DNA of 22,443 nucleotides from Pholiota molesta. Lineage: Eukaryota > Basidiomycota > Agaricomycetes > Agaricales > Strophariaceae. Shown piece by piece: positions 1 to 8,785 of the stretch. A program made the translations under genes and the position numbers. The stretch is taken from positions 1 through 22,443 of the forward strand of contig JACGCK010000453.1 of NCBI GenBank assembly GCA_014925825.1. Direction: 5' to 3'. Each line of letters opens with the position of its first letter. The first letter of the stretch is position 1. Below the pieces are notes generated by a model. It was not told the origin of the DNA, did no database searches, and worked only from the letters and a program-made list of their open reading frames with translations.

Positions 1-1
1 A

Positions 2-502
2 AGATCGCCAGAGTTAGAGATCACTAAAAACCACTGGGCTCAAACCGCGCTGAGGGTTTTGGAATTTCTCTGCGACTATCCTCCCTATATTATCCGATAC
101 CAGCGACCCCCTAACGTATGTTATTCGCTCCGTGGTAGAGTGCCTGGTCGACCTTCTCGTTATCTCCGGCCCAGCATTAGCCCACGAAAGCGGAGAGAGG
201 AGAAGCATCGCTACGGGGTCGCATTATCCATTCCTGACAGCGAGGACGACCGAGCGCTGGCCCCTCAGCTTCTTCCTGAGGAGCGTCGGAACATGGCGCA
301 AAACATTTGTAACGTGGGATTGGCATACCTGCCCGATCTCCTCCTACGATCGTCGAAATCACCCGAGTTGGTGAATTTTATTCTCAGAAATGCGAAAGAT
401 ATTGTCTTCATGCCCAAGCGGACACGGAAGGCCATACGCGCGATGTACAATTATTTGATTTGGGTCGAACGAGGACTAGACTTCGACATGGTAGTCGATT
501 AG
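2..502 (+). CDS. 3' part of an uncharacterised gene, paralogue 1 (5' end outside window)
   Basis: An open frame runs from the first bases of the window to a TAG at 500-502 (166 codons). I do not recognise the family. It aligns end to end with the gene at 2690-4428. Shared blocks are SPEL near the start, AQTALR-LEFLCD, RKRREEKHRYGV, SIPD--NDRAL or SEDDRAL, a PEERRN/PAERRN block, NIC--GL-YLP, and the C-terminal segment ending in acidic and hydrophobic residues. The basic stretch around residues 60-68 is the most conserved. No signal peptide, membrane segment or catalytic motif is visible. The reading frame has no lesion, so this copy may be functional. The start codon and any upstream exon lie outside the window. 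Coding status is supported by conservation of frame between the two copies. Confidence 0.6.
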   Translation, partial: RSPELEITKNHWAQTALRVLEFLCDYPPYIIRYQRPPNVCYSLRGRVPGRPSRYLRPSISPRKRREEKHRYGVALSIPDSEDDRALAPQLLPEERRNMAQNICNVGLAYLPDLLLRSSKSPELVNFILRNAKDIVFMPKRTRKAIRAMYNYLIWVERGLDFDMVVD

Positions 503-944
503 ATGTATACGTTGAAGGTTGTACAGCTTACACCGATTGTAATAATGTTCTGGAATCTGGATAGCGTGGTGCCTCTCATTGCCCAAAGCCCTTTGTGTGA
601 ATAGGATAATACGCTGACGCGCCGATGAAATATGGTGACGTTGTATTTTCCGCGTTAGCTTCTGACTGTGAGAATCAGGAGACGGGGGCGGATGAAAGGC
701 TGAGCGCTGAGCGCTGTCGACAACGACAGCCAATCAGGCCATCGGGCGGGCTTTGAATTGGGTTCATTTTCTCTTGCCTTTCACACTCTCACAGACTCTC
801 ACTTTCGCGGTCGCTGCATCTCTCAATCTTCCTGTTCACCTTGGACTCAGACTGGGTTCTCGTCGCCTCGGACCCTACACTGTTTCATGCCGCGACTCGT
901 GCCCAGGCGTCTAATCACTGATCGCGCTTCAAACATCTCAACGA
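503..944. promoter_or_regulatory. Intergenic region with CCAAT box and pyrimidine-rich leader
   Basis: No gene is visible here. A CCAAT motif in the context AGCCAATCAG lies at 728-737. It is followed by a CT-rich tract (about 765-860) of the kind common in fungal promoters, and then by the ATG at 945. A short direct repeat of CTGAGCG lies just upstream of the CCAAT motif. This fits a promoter for the gene remnant at 945, but no TATA box is evident. Confidence 0.35.
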
Positions 945-1266
945 ATGGCCCTCGCAGACAACGCATCCTGCAGAAGAGGCAAGAAGAAAATCTTGAACGA
1001 AGATGTCTTTGTCTGTGAGTTCAACTTCGTCGTGACGGGCTCCTGCTAACTGATTACTGTTCATCCATTATCTAGAGGCGCCAACGGCCTACACGCCCTC
1101 GACCACGCGAAGACAGTTCATACCTTTGTTCTGTGCGAGCGTCATCATGGCCTATATGAGCGGAATAGGAGCTCTTGTTCAGCTGTCCAAAATGAGTGAC
1201 TGGCCGCCAGGCTTTGGAACTTCGTACGGAATGCCCCTTTCGCTCTATGTTCGTTCACGTTTTTGA
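945..1266 (+). pseudogene. Putative small two-exon gene, probably a remnant
   Basis: An ATG at 945 opens 23 codons beginning MALADNASCRRGKKK. They end at a good donor (GTGAGT, 1015). A CTAAC branch-like motif and a TCTAG acceptor at 1075 define a 61-bp intron of typical basidiomycete form. The most protein-like downstream frame (1078-1266) encodes a hydrophobic stretch (FIPLFCASVIMAYMSGIGAL) and then a Trp-Pro-Pro-Gly-Phe-Gly segment, ending in TGA. Joining the exons at the best sites makes a TAG across the junction. Using the AG two bases later shifts into another frame that stops after about 40 codons. So the gene is either broken or my splice choice is wrong. The family is not recognised. 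Confidence 0.25.
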
Positions 1267-2156
1267 TTCATCACAGCTATCTGCTTCTCAATGACGCCGG
1301 CGAAGCCCCGCACGAATTGTTCTCGATATCTTGCACGTCTTTGCCGAACCGATCAAGCACCAACTCCATTATCTACCACAAATTGGCCCACCGTCCACAT
1401 TTGCTCTTCAAACCTCGAGAACAAAACTGTCACTGGCCGTTGCGATCACAGTGTTAGCGCCAGCGCCAGCACCGTCGGTTCTTGCTGCTGTAGTCGGTTC
1501 TTGTTGCTGTAGTCAGTTCCACCTCCGCCTCGTCGGCGGCATCCGCAGCGAGAAATGCGAGCACTGCCCCGTCCTCTGCCGCTGTCTCATTGTCCTAGTC
1601 TGTCGACATTGCTGCGTAGTACGCAGTGCGCTGTCCCTCCTTATTAACGCTTTTCGCTCTTATCTAACCCAGCTCACCTAGCTCTGGAGTATGTTACTCT
1701 ATCTTTTTGTAGAGTAGCCACTATCTAGCCTGCTGTTGGGCAAGGTAAGCGTCTTCTCTACGTAGTCTTCATTAGTCATTCCATTTCTACCTTCGCCAAT
1801 GCTGACATGTCACCTTTCAGTAGATTTTCGACCGCCTCCTTGATGATTATTAGGTTGATTCTCCTGGCTGGGTTCTGTTTCATTCATGGCTGCCCTCGTA
1901 CTGCAGTGCTCATCCGTCCCAAGGCTTTACAACACTCGTTAAAATGCCCACGCACTGAGAAACGACCCCATCTCCGAGTCTGCGCTCAACCAAATCTACA
2001 TTCCCTACATACATGATAAGGTTCGACAATGTTTAACGTTGAGATAGTCGGATCTGTTTGGATGCATGGTCACTGAAGCTTGAAGCAGCGCTTGGAGTTA
2101 CAGGCGCCTTCGAGAAACTCCAGAAGGCGTCCGCACCCAGTACCTACTGATGGAGT
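1267..2156. other. Intergenic, no supported gene
   Basis: Open frames here are short and lack protein-like conservation. The stretch holds a 19-bp unit repeated twice in tandem with one mismatch (about 1478-1515). A block at 1941-2002 is roughly 75 percent similar to 2562-2624. That similarity suggests local duplication of sequence upstream of the second paralogue. Confidence 0.4.
1478..1515. repeat. 19-bp tandem duplication
   Basis: TCGGTTCTTGCTGCTGTAG is followed directly by the same unit with one C to T change. Two copies only. Confidence 0.6.
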
Positions 2157-2514
2157 GATGACTTGGACGCCGATGGATCTAATGTGGATGACCATGCCAC
2201 TGTCACTGGCTCACTCATTGCAATGTCGGCACAGCCTGAGCACAGCTTCGCATCGAGGCAGTGTTATGTACTACTATACTAGTACTATCCTTATGAATTT
2301 GAATAGAAGACAGGCTCTACTCACTCAGAATGCGTTGTCGTGCTTTCATCTATCTCCTAGCGGCCTACCCTAAGTTCTCAGAGCTACGGGCAAAATGTTG
2401 GCATTACAGTTGTATTGTAACGCGAATGATAGAGACTTTGCTTTTTATAAACACGAATTGAGCGTCCAATTACTGACTCGGAATAGTATCTGCTATGCTT
2501 CATCTAATTATAGC
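2157..2514 (+). repeat. Dispersed direct repeat, copy R1
   Basis: This block matches 18053-18394 in the same orientation, roughly 85 percent identical by eye over its length. Both copies carry the core GCCACTGTCACTGGCTCACT. A short common reading frame (DDLDADGSNV, then DDHATVTGSLIAMSAQ) exists in both. R2 has nine extra bases (three codons) inside it and lacks about ten bases present in R1. Similarity extends well past the stop codons into the AT-rich 3' part. It looks like the duplicated 3' end of a gene, or the tail of a transposon, rather than a functional gene. Confidence 0.75.
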
Positions 2515-3221
2515 GAGCTTGTGAAGGCTGTACAACAATGCCGCATAGCATTGAGAACATTGAAATGCCCACGAACCTGGACACGAACGCATCTCTACAC
2601 TCAACCACGTCTACATCAGTGATTCACTGCGCGATAGGGCCACAATATGTTCGCTCAGAGTCGCAACATTGTAATAACGGGGGGAAATTTTGTTGCGGGC
2701 GTCGGGAGCTCAGGGAGGCGAAGGAAAATACGAGGATATATCGGCCCACCGCGAAAAAGCCTTGATGGTATTGCTTCGACTCACAGCAGAGTCTATGAGG
2801 TTTGATCACGATACGTTGGGCCTTGCAATGCCTGCGGGAAGAGATCTATTGCGCTACCACTATCCTCATCTCTTTATTGGGCCTAAAAAGTCGCCGGAGC
2901 TGTGTCTCAATGGTGATCAACACGCTCAAACTGCATTGAGGATCCTGGAATTTCTCTGCGACCATAAACGTCACTCGCTCCGTAGAGCGCCTGGTCGGCC
3001 TCCTCGTTATCTGATGCCCCGTACTATATCAATGCTCACTAGCATCAACTTTCCGCGAAAGCGACGAGAGGAAAAGCATCGTTACGGGGTGACATTCAAG
3101 TTATCCATTCCTGACGTCAAGAATGATCGTGCGTTATTCCCTCCACTTCCTCCAGCAGAGCGCCGTAACCACATGCAAAATATTTGTGTCCTGGGACTAT
3201 CATACCTGCCGGCCATCCTTA

Positions 3222-3300
3222 CAGCAGTTTTCATGTCTATACGGAATCGCGAAATTCAAAAAACGTCATGTTTGGTCGGCACGTGCCAGGACCCCGAAGC
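3222..3300 (+). repeat. Left terminal inverted repeat of the MITE
   Basis: 79 bp, identical to the reverse complement of 4190-4268. Divergence begins at 3301. Confidence 0.9.
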
Positions 3301-4189
3301 TACCCCGACGCGCGTCCCTGTCCCGCCTCCCCCAATGGCCCCATTCCCCCTTTCCTCGCCCCTCCTCTGCCCCCGTCCCCGTAGAGCAACGTTCTGCTGC
3401 ACCAGGCACAGGTGGGACTCGCCTCGCCATTGACATCCTCATTGTATGCCTGCCATGCACCATATATCTCAATCCATGTACATTGTACTCCATCCATGCT
3501 CCTGACGCGTCGCCTGCCTGTCTATAACCCACCATTATTCGTGTAACTTGCTGGGTTCCTCATGTCCAAATCTACAGCAGTGATGCATGTCTGCATTCGC
3601 ATAACTGCACCCATGTTCTGGAATTTGTGGTCCTTTATTTCAGCCTCACTGTTGCTGCGCGCAAAACAGTACTAATACTAATGACTTGGTATGTGAAATG
3701 GTAGTATAGCAGTTATCTGGAACATAAGTACAGCTTTTAGTAGACATACAAATGTACAGATGTAGACATAGTAAATGAACGTGGTATGGAGACTCGCGCG
3801 AGCGACATTCTATATAGGTCTAATGTCATTGCCAAGGCGCGCACCTTGCAGCAGCTGAAGCTGATCCCTCTTTCTCATTCCACCCATCCCAAAGATAGCC
3901 GCAGCTCAAACGAATGCCAATGTGAGCAATCACACCACTTTGTGATAGAATATGCAAGCTGAAGTAGCGGACCGTGCGTTCGTGCTTGGGCGGAACAGAA
4001 GGTCCGTGGGTAGGATGTTAGCTACGCTCGGTGTGGCGGGATGGTGCTCTGGAGGCGGGTAGAGCGGGGCGCGGAAGCGGACGAGGAGAGAGGGGATGAG
4101 ATCGATGAGACTCCGAGGGGGAGAGGGGAGGGGAGGATGAATGGAGACGTCCGACGGCGAACGCGCGACATCATATGCGTTGGGGGACG

Positions 4190-4268
4190 GCTTCGGGGTC
4201 CTGGCACGTGCCGACCAAACATGACGTTTTTTGAATTTCGCGATTCCGTATAGACATGAAAACTGCTG
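4190..4268 (-). repeat. Right terminal inverted repeat of the MITE
   Basis: 79 bp, mirror of 3222-3300. It is flanked outside by TA at 4269-4270. Confidence 0.9.
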
Positions 4269-4478
4269 TAAACGATGCTCGCGATCAACCGAATTGATGG
4301 ATTTTATTGGTGGACATGAGAAGGACATCGTATTCGTGCGGAAGTTGACGCAGAGGGCCGTATGCGCAATGCATGCGTATTTGGATCGAGCGAAGGAGGA
4401 CTTCGAGGTTGTATTCGAATCAATATAGAGTATATATAAATCCCACTGTAATATTTGCACGCCTCGCTCTCCAACACG

Positions 4479-5039
4479 CTACATATGCTCACTCTCCATA
4501 TTCTGAACGGGCGAGTGTGCTCGAAGGCGGAGCATCATACGCTGCACATCCGCGGCGCCATCGTCGTGGGCACGACCGCTATGCCGCTCCCGCTCTGTTT
4601 GCCGCGCCTCCTCTTCCAGCTCCTCTTCATCCACGCTGCAGTCATCGTCGCGACTCGCACAGATCATCGAGGCATCACCCACCAGCTCTGCCTGCAGGCT
4701 GCTAGCGGTCTTTGTGCCCCCCGTTCTCTGTTCCTCATTCTCGTGCTTCTGCGCTTCACTGGCAGTCACCGACTTTCGACTAGACCTCACAACATGCCCA
4801 TCATTCACTGCTACTCGTACATCTGTATATAGCTCGGAGTACAAAATACCAATCATCATTCGGAATTCTTTCCTCAACTTGCCTCAGGTTGCCTGCTTTA
4901 CCTTGCACTCACGCTTGTGATATCCCCAGTCGGCCTTTTGGCACTCTCTTGAGCAGTACGCTATCTGGCGACACCCCGAGCAGACCTTCAAACCTGGCTC
5001 GTCTGAAGTGCGGCAGAGGGCGCACACTTTCCTCGACAT
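4479..5039 (-). CDS. Small MYND zinc-finger protein
   Basis: Exon 1 (5039-4902, 46 codons) is almost entirely one MYND finger, beginning MSRKVCALC. All eight zinc ligands are present with family spacing: C6-x2-C9, C20-x2-C23, C29-x3-C33 and H41-x3-C45, with YCS-ECQ and DW-YHK landmarks. MYND fingers bind two zincs and mediate protein-protein contacts. The donor GTAAAG follows codon 46. Without splicing the frame stops six codons later. The model uses an AG at 4833, giving a 68-bp intron (4901-4833) and exon 2 (4832-4479), about 163 aa in total. Exon 2 is hydrophilic, with an acidic run (DEEELEEEAR) and Arg/Glu-rich sequence, probably disordered. The acceptor is not of the usual CAG/TAG form, so exon 2 is less certain than exon 1. 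It converges with the paralogue-2 pseudogene, whose stop is 50 bp away. Confidence 0.65.
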
Positions 5040-5273
5040 TATTTCTATATCTGTCTCTCCATCTGAAAACGATAAAGAATGATGCGACGCAGAGAAGTTA
5101 ACTCCAGCTCCACTTACAGTATCGTGAGATCTTCCTCCACAAATGTATGGCCTTTGCTAAAAGTATATAATGTTAATAAGCGACATATTTTTGTGGCGGA
5201 TTGAACACACAGCGTTTTTTGAGATCGAGTGGTCCGACCATAGATAAGGGAATATGAGGATGATTGATCTGCA

Positions 5274-5897
5274 TCACCCCTCTAACCATACGATCTGATT
5301 GAAATCTTCCTCCATCAGATACTGTCGAGCAAGACACAGGACACACGTACCGTTCTGTACTCCGCTTTGTTGCATCTCCACCTGCTCTCGTATAAATTGT
5401 CTCAACTCGTTCCCTTCGTACATCCTCTGCAAGGCTGCTTCCGCTAGCCCCTGAATTGAGGGGTGGATATCGTGGTACAGCTTGTGGTTCCCTCCATTTA
5501 CGACGAGCGGGCCAGGCCAGTCTTCTGCTTTCACCATCACGATATCGCCCCGCCAGAACACCTTCGCCGCAAACGCAACCGGGTCGATACCCGTCACCCG
5601 TGCTGCGGACAGATTGAGGGGCAGGTCCGGGCTGACGTTGGAATAGATGAGGTATTCCCCCTTGTCGCGTTCGAGCGCGAGCGGGTGGTTGTTCGTGACG
5701 AATTTGCAGAACGTGCTGGTGATCTGCTTTCCGTAGTGGCTCCGCAGGTCGACGGAGCGGGTGAAGAAGGAGACGGGATTCGCCTTGGATGCCGCTTCGC
5801 TGAACGTGCCGGGAACGATGCGGGGCTCTGCCCCATCGGCGGGGAAAAGGAAGACGTTTCTGACGATGGTTTCAAGGGGATTGGGCAGCGGAGGCAT
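5274..5897 (-). CDS. Uncharacterised 207-aa protein
   Basis: This is a single uninterrupted exon from ATG at 5897 to TGA at 5274. Its composition is protein-like throughout, with no low-complexity filler. The start MPPLPNPLETIVRNVFLF is the first ATG. A CCAAT motif lies only a few bases upstream on the minus strand, so the mRNA start is unclear. I do not recognise a domain. Visible features are a central charged and aromatic region (residues about 45-120), a segment with a buried-looking VFWRGDIVMVKAEDWPGPL, and a Cys-x2-Cys near the C-terminus (CVLC). No signal peptide or membrane helix is evident. It resembles the orphan cytosolic proteins that are frequent in basidiomycetes. The neighbouring MYND gene is on the same strand, but there is no evidence of a functional link. 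Confidence 0.65.
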   Translation of the reverse strand: MPPLPNPLETIVRNVFLFPADGAEPRIVPGTFSEAASKANPVSFFTRSVDLRSHYGKQITSTFCKFVTNNHPLALERDKGEYLIYSNVSPDLPLNLSAARVTGIDPVAFAAKVFWRGDIVMVKAEDWPGPLVVNGGNHKLYHDIHPSIQGLAEAALQRMYEGNELRQFIREQVEMQQSGVQNGTCVLCLARQYLMEEDFNQIVWLEG

Positions 5898-6494
5898 GGT
5901 GATTGGCGCCTAGTGGTATACTGCAGTGGATTGCGGTTGTGAATCCTAATGAGCTCCAGGTGCGGTCAGCTTGCAGTGTAGCGAGAGTGAATTCAGGATT
6001 CAAGGTTGAATTTGCAAGTTAACTATCTGGAAGCGGTTTGTCATCCATTGTGTGTGTGTGAGGAAAGTTAAAGTTAAAGTTACGTCTTTGATTAGGCGGC
6101 CTTGACTACGGCTTCCCTCCAGGTCTTTCCCGCGCGATCGGTAGTGGATATTGGGTGGACATCTATATCCTCAAAGATGCTCTACCTGTATATCTATTTG
6201 GGGCTGCGAACATACATCACTGGTCACCTGCATCTCCAGATTTTGGATGATTCCATTTCCATATCCCTTCCATTTTCCCATCCAAGTCAGGGAAGTCGTT
6301 TGGCTGGTTCATCGCCTAGAACTGCCATTGACCGAACTTGAGAAGATAGGCGCCCAAAACGCACGGCAACTTGCGATCCGAAGGCAGTACCGGAGCGGAC
6401 TTCCCGGGCCCTGTCGCGACTCGCACCTAGTACGACGCCATGTTCTCTTCATCTCTCCAACCTCCATCCAACTCCAACTCAGATCTTCTCCACG
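5898..6494. promoter_or_regulatory. Divergent intergenic region between the 207-aa gene and F-box copy 1
   Basis: No supported gene lies here. The stretch contains a short (TG)n run ending at 6060 and three tandem AAAGTT units (6064-6081). The last 55 bp before the ATG at 6495 are CT-rich. They resemble the sequence upstream of F-box copy 2, which shares ATGTTC and CTTCATCTCTCC blocks. The duplication that made the pair therefore included at least part of the leader. The divergent layout means promoters of both flanking genes should lie here. Confidence 0.4.
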
Positions 6495-8462
6495 ATGGTG
6501 AATGATCTACTTTCCATACCACAAGAGCTCCAGATTCAAATCCTCTCCCACCTTGATGCCATTTCTCTCACCCATGGCGCGATGGTAGGCACACGTTTCC
6601 TTCGCCTCGAAGGAATTGACTGAATTCAGAGCATGTCAGACTTGCAAATCCATGTACAAAACCCTACAAACAACCTCCCAGTTATTGTACATCGTCCAAC
6701 TGCATCTCGCAGGTCTGAAGGATGCCAGCACATCCACGGCCCACTCCAAACTCATCGAGCACCTTCACCGTTATCGCGACGCCTGGCTATCTCCAGACAC
6801 GACTGAAAGTAGAGAATACGTGGCTATAGATATGAAGTACCAGTCTCGCGCGTACGAGCTCGTCGGTGGCGCCTGTGCCGAAACGGACAGACATCACCTG
6901 GAAATCGTATCGCTACCCACGTCCAACAACAACGCGAGCCTTACACCTCGCGTCGTCAAGCCTGGAATGCACATTCGGGACTTCGCAATGGATTTGACAC
7001 AGGATGTCATCGCATACCTAGAGGACGATGGGGACACCAAGTAAGCCCTAGCGCACCGCATCACTCACGCGCACTCGATCTCACCACCCCTGCCCGCAGC
7101 CCTACCCCACCGACGGCACCTCGCATCCTCCTCGTCCACATCCGCACCCTATCCACCAATGCCCCCCATCCAAGCGCACCGCAGAGTCTCTTGCGGATCT
7201 CGCTCCCGCCTAGCGATCGCTTAGGCGACTTCACCCATACCGTCATCATGCATTTCGCGCACCACAAATTAGCGCTCTATTTCTGTACGTTCGACGAGGT
7301 GCGGCCGTACATTCAGATCTGGGATTGGACGACATCCGATGTCATAGTGTTGCGCCCTATTCTGTATTATCATATCATCGTCAATCTATTAACCGATTCT
7401 GTATGTAGGATTGCACACTCCCCTTCGATCCTCTGCTCTCCGCACGGATGTACGAATTCGGTCTCCTCGACTCCACCTCCTGCTTTATCACTAACGAAGT
7501 AGACTCCGGCTCAATCCGTCTGTACAACCTCCTCCGATCTCCCTCCAATTCAGCCACGCATGCACCCGTGCATCTCGCGACGCTCCATCTCCCGCCCACA
7601 GCCGACGCCTCCATCGAACTGCGGCGGATCTCCTCCGACGCCGGCCCCCTCGCCGCGAACCCCCTCCCGGGCGCCCGGTTCATGCTGCATCCCGACGACA
7701 GGCTGCACGTAATCATGCTCTTGTACGCAGACCAGGCGGGGGGTTCCGTGGTGTTGAACCTGTTCGTGCACCAGCGCGTGTTTATGACGTATTGTAGACA
7801 AGGAGCGGCGGACGGCGCTGTGCCTCTGGAGATCCCCTGGGAGGAATGGGGGCCTATGCACACGAGGCTCATTTGGCCCGCGAGGATACAGCGGCATCGA
7901 TTGAGGTCAGATGTTACCTTCTTTTGGCGATGATGAATCGTGAAGTTTAATTCTTTGCCGATATATGCAGGTATATCCACGGTCAACGCGCCGTCTGGAT
8001 CCAGCCTCCACCAGACACCATCGACACGCACCCCGAGAGGCCTCCAAACACCATCCAAGTCCTCGACTTCTCCCTCGCAGCCGTATCATCCGCAGACGCC
8101 GTCTCTCTGACGTCTCCTTCGTTGAAGAAGGGCAAGCGCAGTACACCAGTCGGCCCGAGTACAATACCCGCTGGACACCGGCTCTTCAAGCACGATGTGG
8201 AGACCCGGTTGCCGTACGTATGTACGGAGTGGAATTTGCAGAAAGCGTACGCGCTGTATATGATTTACGAAGATGGGATTATCGGCGTTGATGTACGTGT
8301 ACCACTTTCTTCCTCTGCTGTACCACCTGCGACGTGTCTACCCAATTTCTTTGAGCGCTGATCTCTTTCCTTGAATGTCAATGCCCTCTACTGACGCACC
8401 TATTATTATTATTTTAGACAAAAGAAGACAATACTCATATTTTACATGTATACCCCATCTAA
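6495..8462 (+). CDS. F-box protein, copy 1 (533 aa, six exons)
   Basis: Exons are 6495-6584, 6640-7040, 7100-7346, 7409-7905, 7971-8292 and 8418-8462, with introns of 55, 59, 62, 65 and 125 bp. The summed length is 1,602 bp, in frame. The N-terminus has a classic F-box: LLSIPQELQIQILSHLDAIS, then HGAM joined across intron 1 to TCKSMYKTLQTTSQLLY. F-box proteins recruit substrates to SCF (Skp1-cullin) ubiquitin ligases. The remainder (about residues 60-520) alternates short beta-type strands, such as HLATLHLPP and PYIQIWDW. This is usual in the large basidiomycete F-box family and perhaps a propeller-like substrate-binding region (inference). All splice sites were chosen to agree with copy 2 at 10813-8786. 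The tiny last exon ends HILHVYPI. No lesion was seen, so it is probably expressed. The substrate is unknown. Confidence 0.85.
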
Positions 8463-8785
8463 ATTCAATCGAGATTTCTCGATTATTATCAGATATCGAG
8501 CCAAGTCCATTTGAGGAAATATGTTATCGTCCAGTCGGCAATGCGTATTTGCCTTATTCAAAAACTTGATTCGACCCCGGGAGAAACGATATCCTCGTAC
8601 TGAAATCATACTATCAGATATGATATTTTATTATGTTGCTGGCTAATTCACCAAGTGGTGTAGAATTCCGCCACCTTTTTGAATCTGTCACATCAAATGC
8701 ATGGAGGCCTGATACCGTGTCAGTCTGTCTGGTAGAAGCCGCCATCTCTATTTCGAAAGTTTGTCGTTAACTACATTTTCCCAAT
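8463..8785. terminator. Shared 3' intergenic region of two convergent F-box genes
   Basis: These 323 bp between two stop codons must hold the transcription ends of both genes. The sequence is AT-rich with short inverted motifs (for example CGAGATTTCTCG near 8469 and ATCAGATATGAT near 8612). No gene is visible. No clear polyadenylation signal could be singled out. Confidence 0.35.

Larger units (their letters stand above)
3222..4268. mobile_element. Non-autonomous TIR element (MITE-like), 1,047 bp, TA target duplication
   Basis: The ends are perfect 79-bp inverted repeats (3222-3300 and 4190-4268) that start CAGCAGTTTTCATGTC. A TA lies directly outside each end (3220-3221 and 4269-4270). The TA duplication and CAG-type terminus fit the Tc1/mariner/pogo superfamily. 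The interior (3301-4189) has no transposase-like frame. It is C/T-rich on the left, G/A-rich on the right, and AT-richer in the middle. The element lacks its own transposase and would have depended on one supplied elsewhere. Identical TIRs and an otherwise intact host frame suggest recent insertion. Confidence 0.85.
2690..4428 (+). pseudogene. Uncharacterised gene, paralogue 2, disrupted by a TA-inserting element
   Basis: This is a homologue of the gene at 2-502. The 5' part is open from 2690, with the first ATG at 2765, to the insertion point at 3220. The 3' part continues from 4269 to a TAG at 4426-4428. If the element and one TA are ignored, the two parts join in phase. The codons around the site then match the intact paralogue: YLPAIL-KRCSRSTEL against YLPDLL-LRSSKSPEL. 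No other stop or frameshift is seen, so the insertion is the only lesion. As it stands, translation runs into the element and adds about 70 unrelated proline- and arginine-rich residues before a stop at 3431-3433. The function is unknown. Upstream sequence has another open frame from 2562, so a 5' exon is possible. Confidence 0.65.

Noticed and set aside
1331..1681. Cys-rich 116-codon plus-strand frame (many CC pairs)
   Set aside because: The cysteines come from a tandem CTGCTG-type repeat and there is no signal peptide or conserved spacing. It is not a convincing small cysteine-rich protein.
3930..4460. Minus-strand 176-codon frame across the right half of the element
   Set aside because: Its only similarity is to the TIR read in the other arm. 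The rest has no domain and it overlaps the host pseudogene 3' end. It is a shadow frame.
7381..8058. Minus-strand 225-codon frame opposite F-box copy 1
   Set aside because: It spans introns 3 and 4 of a gene supported by an independent paralogue, and shows no domain. The mirrored frame opposite copy 2 is not conserved.
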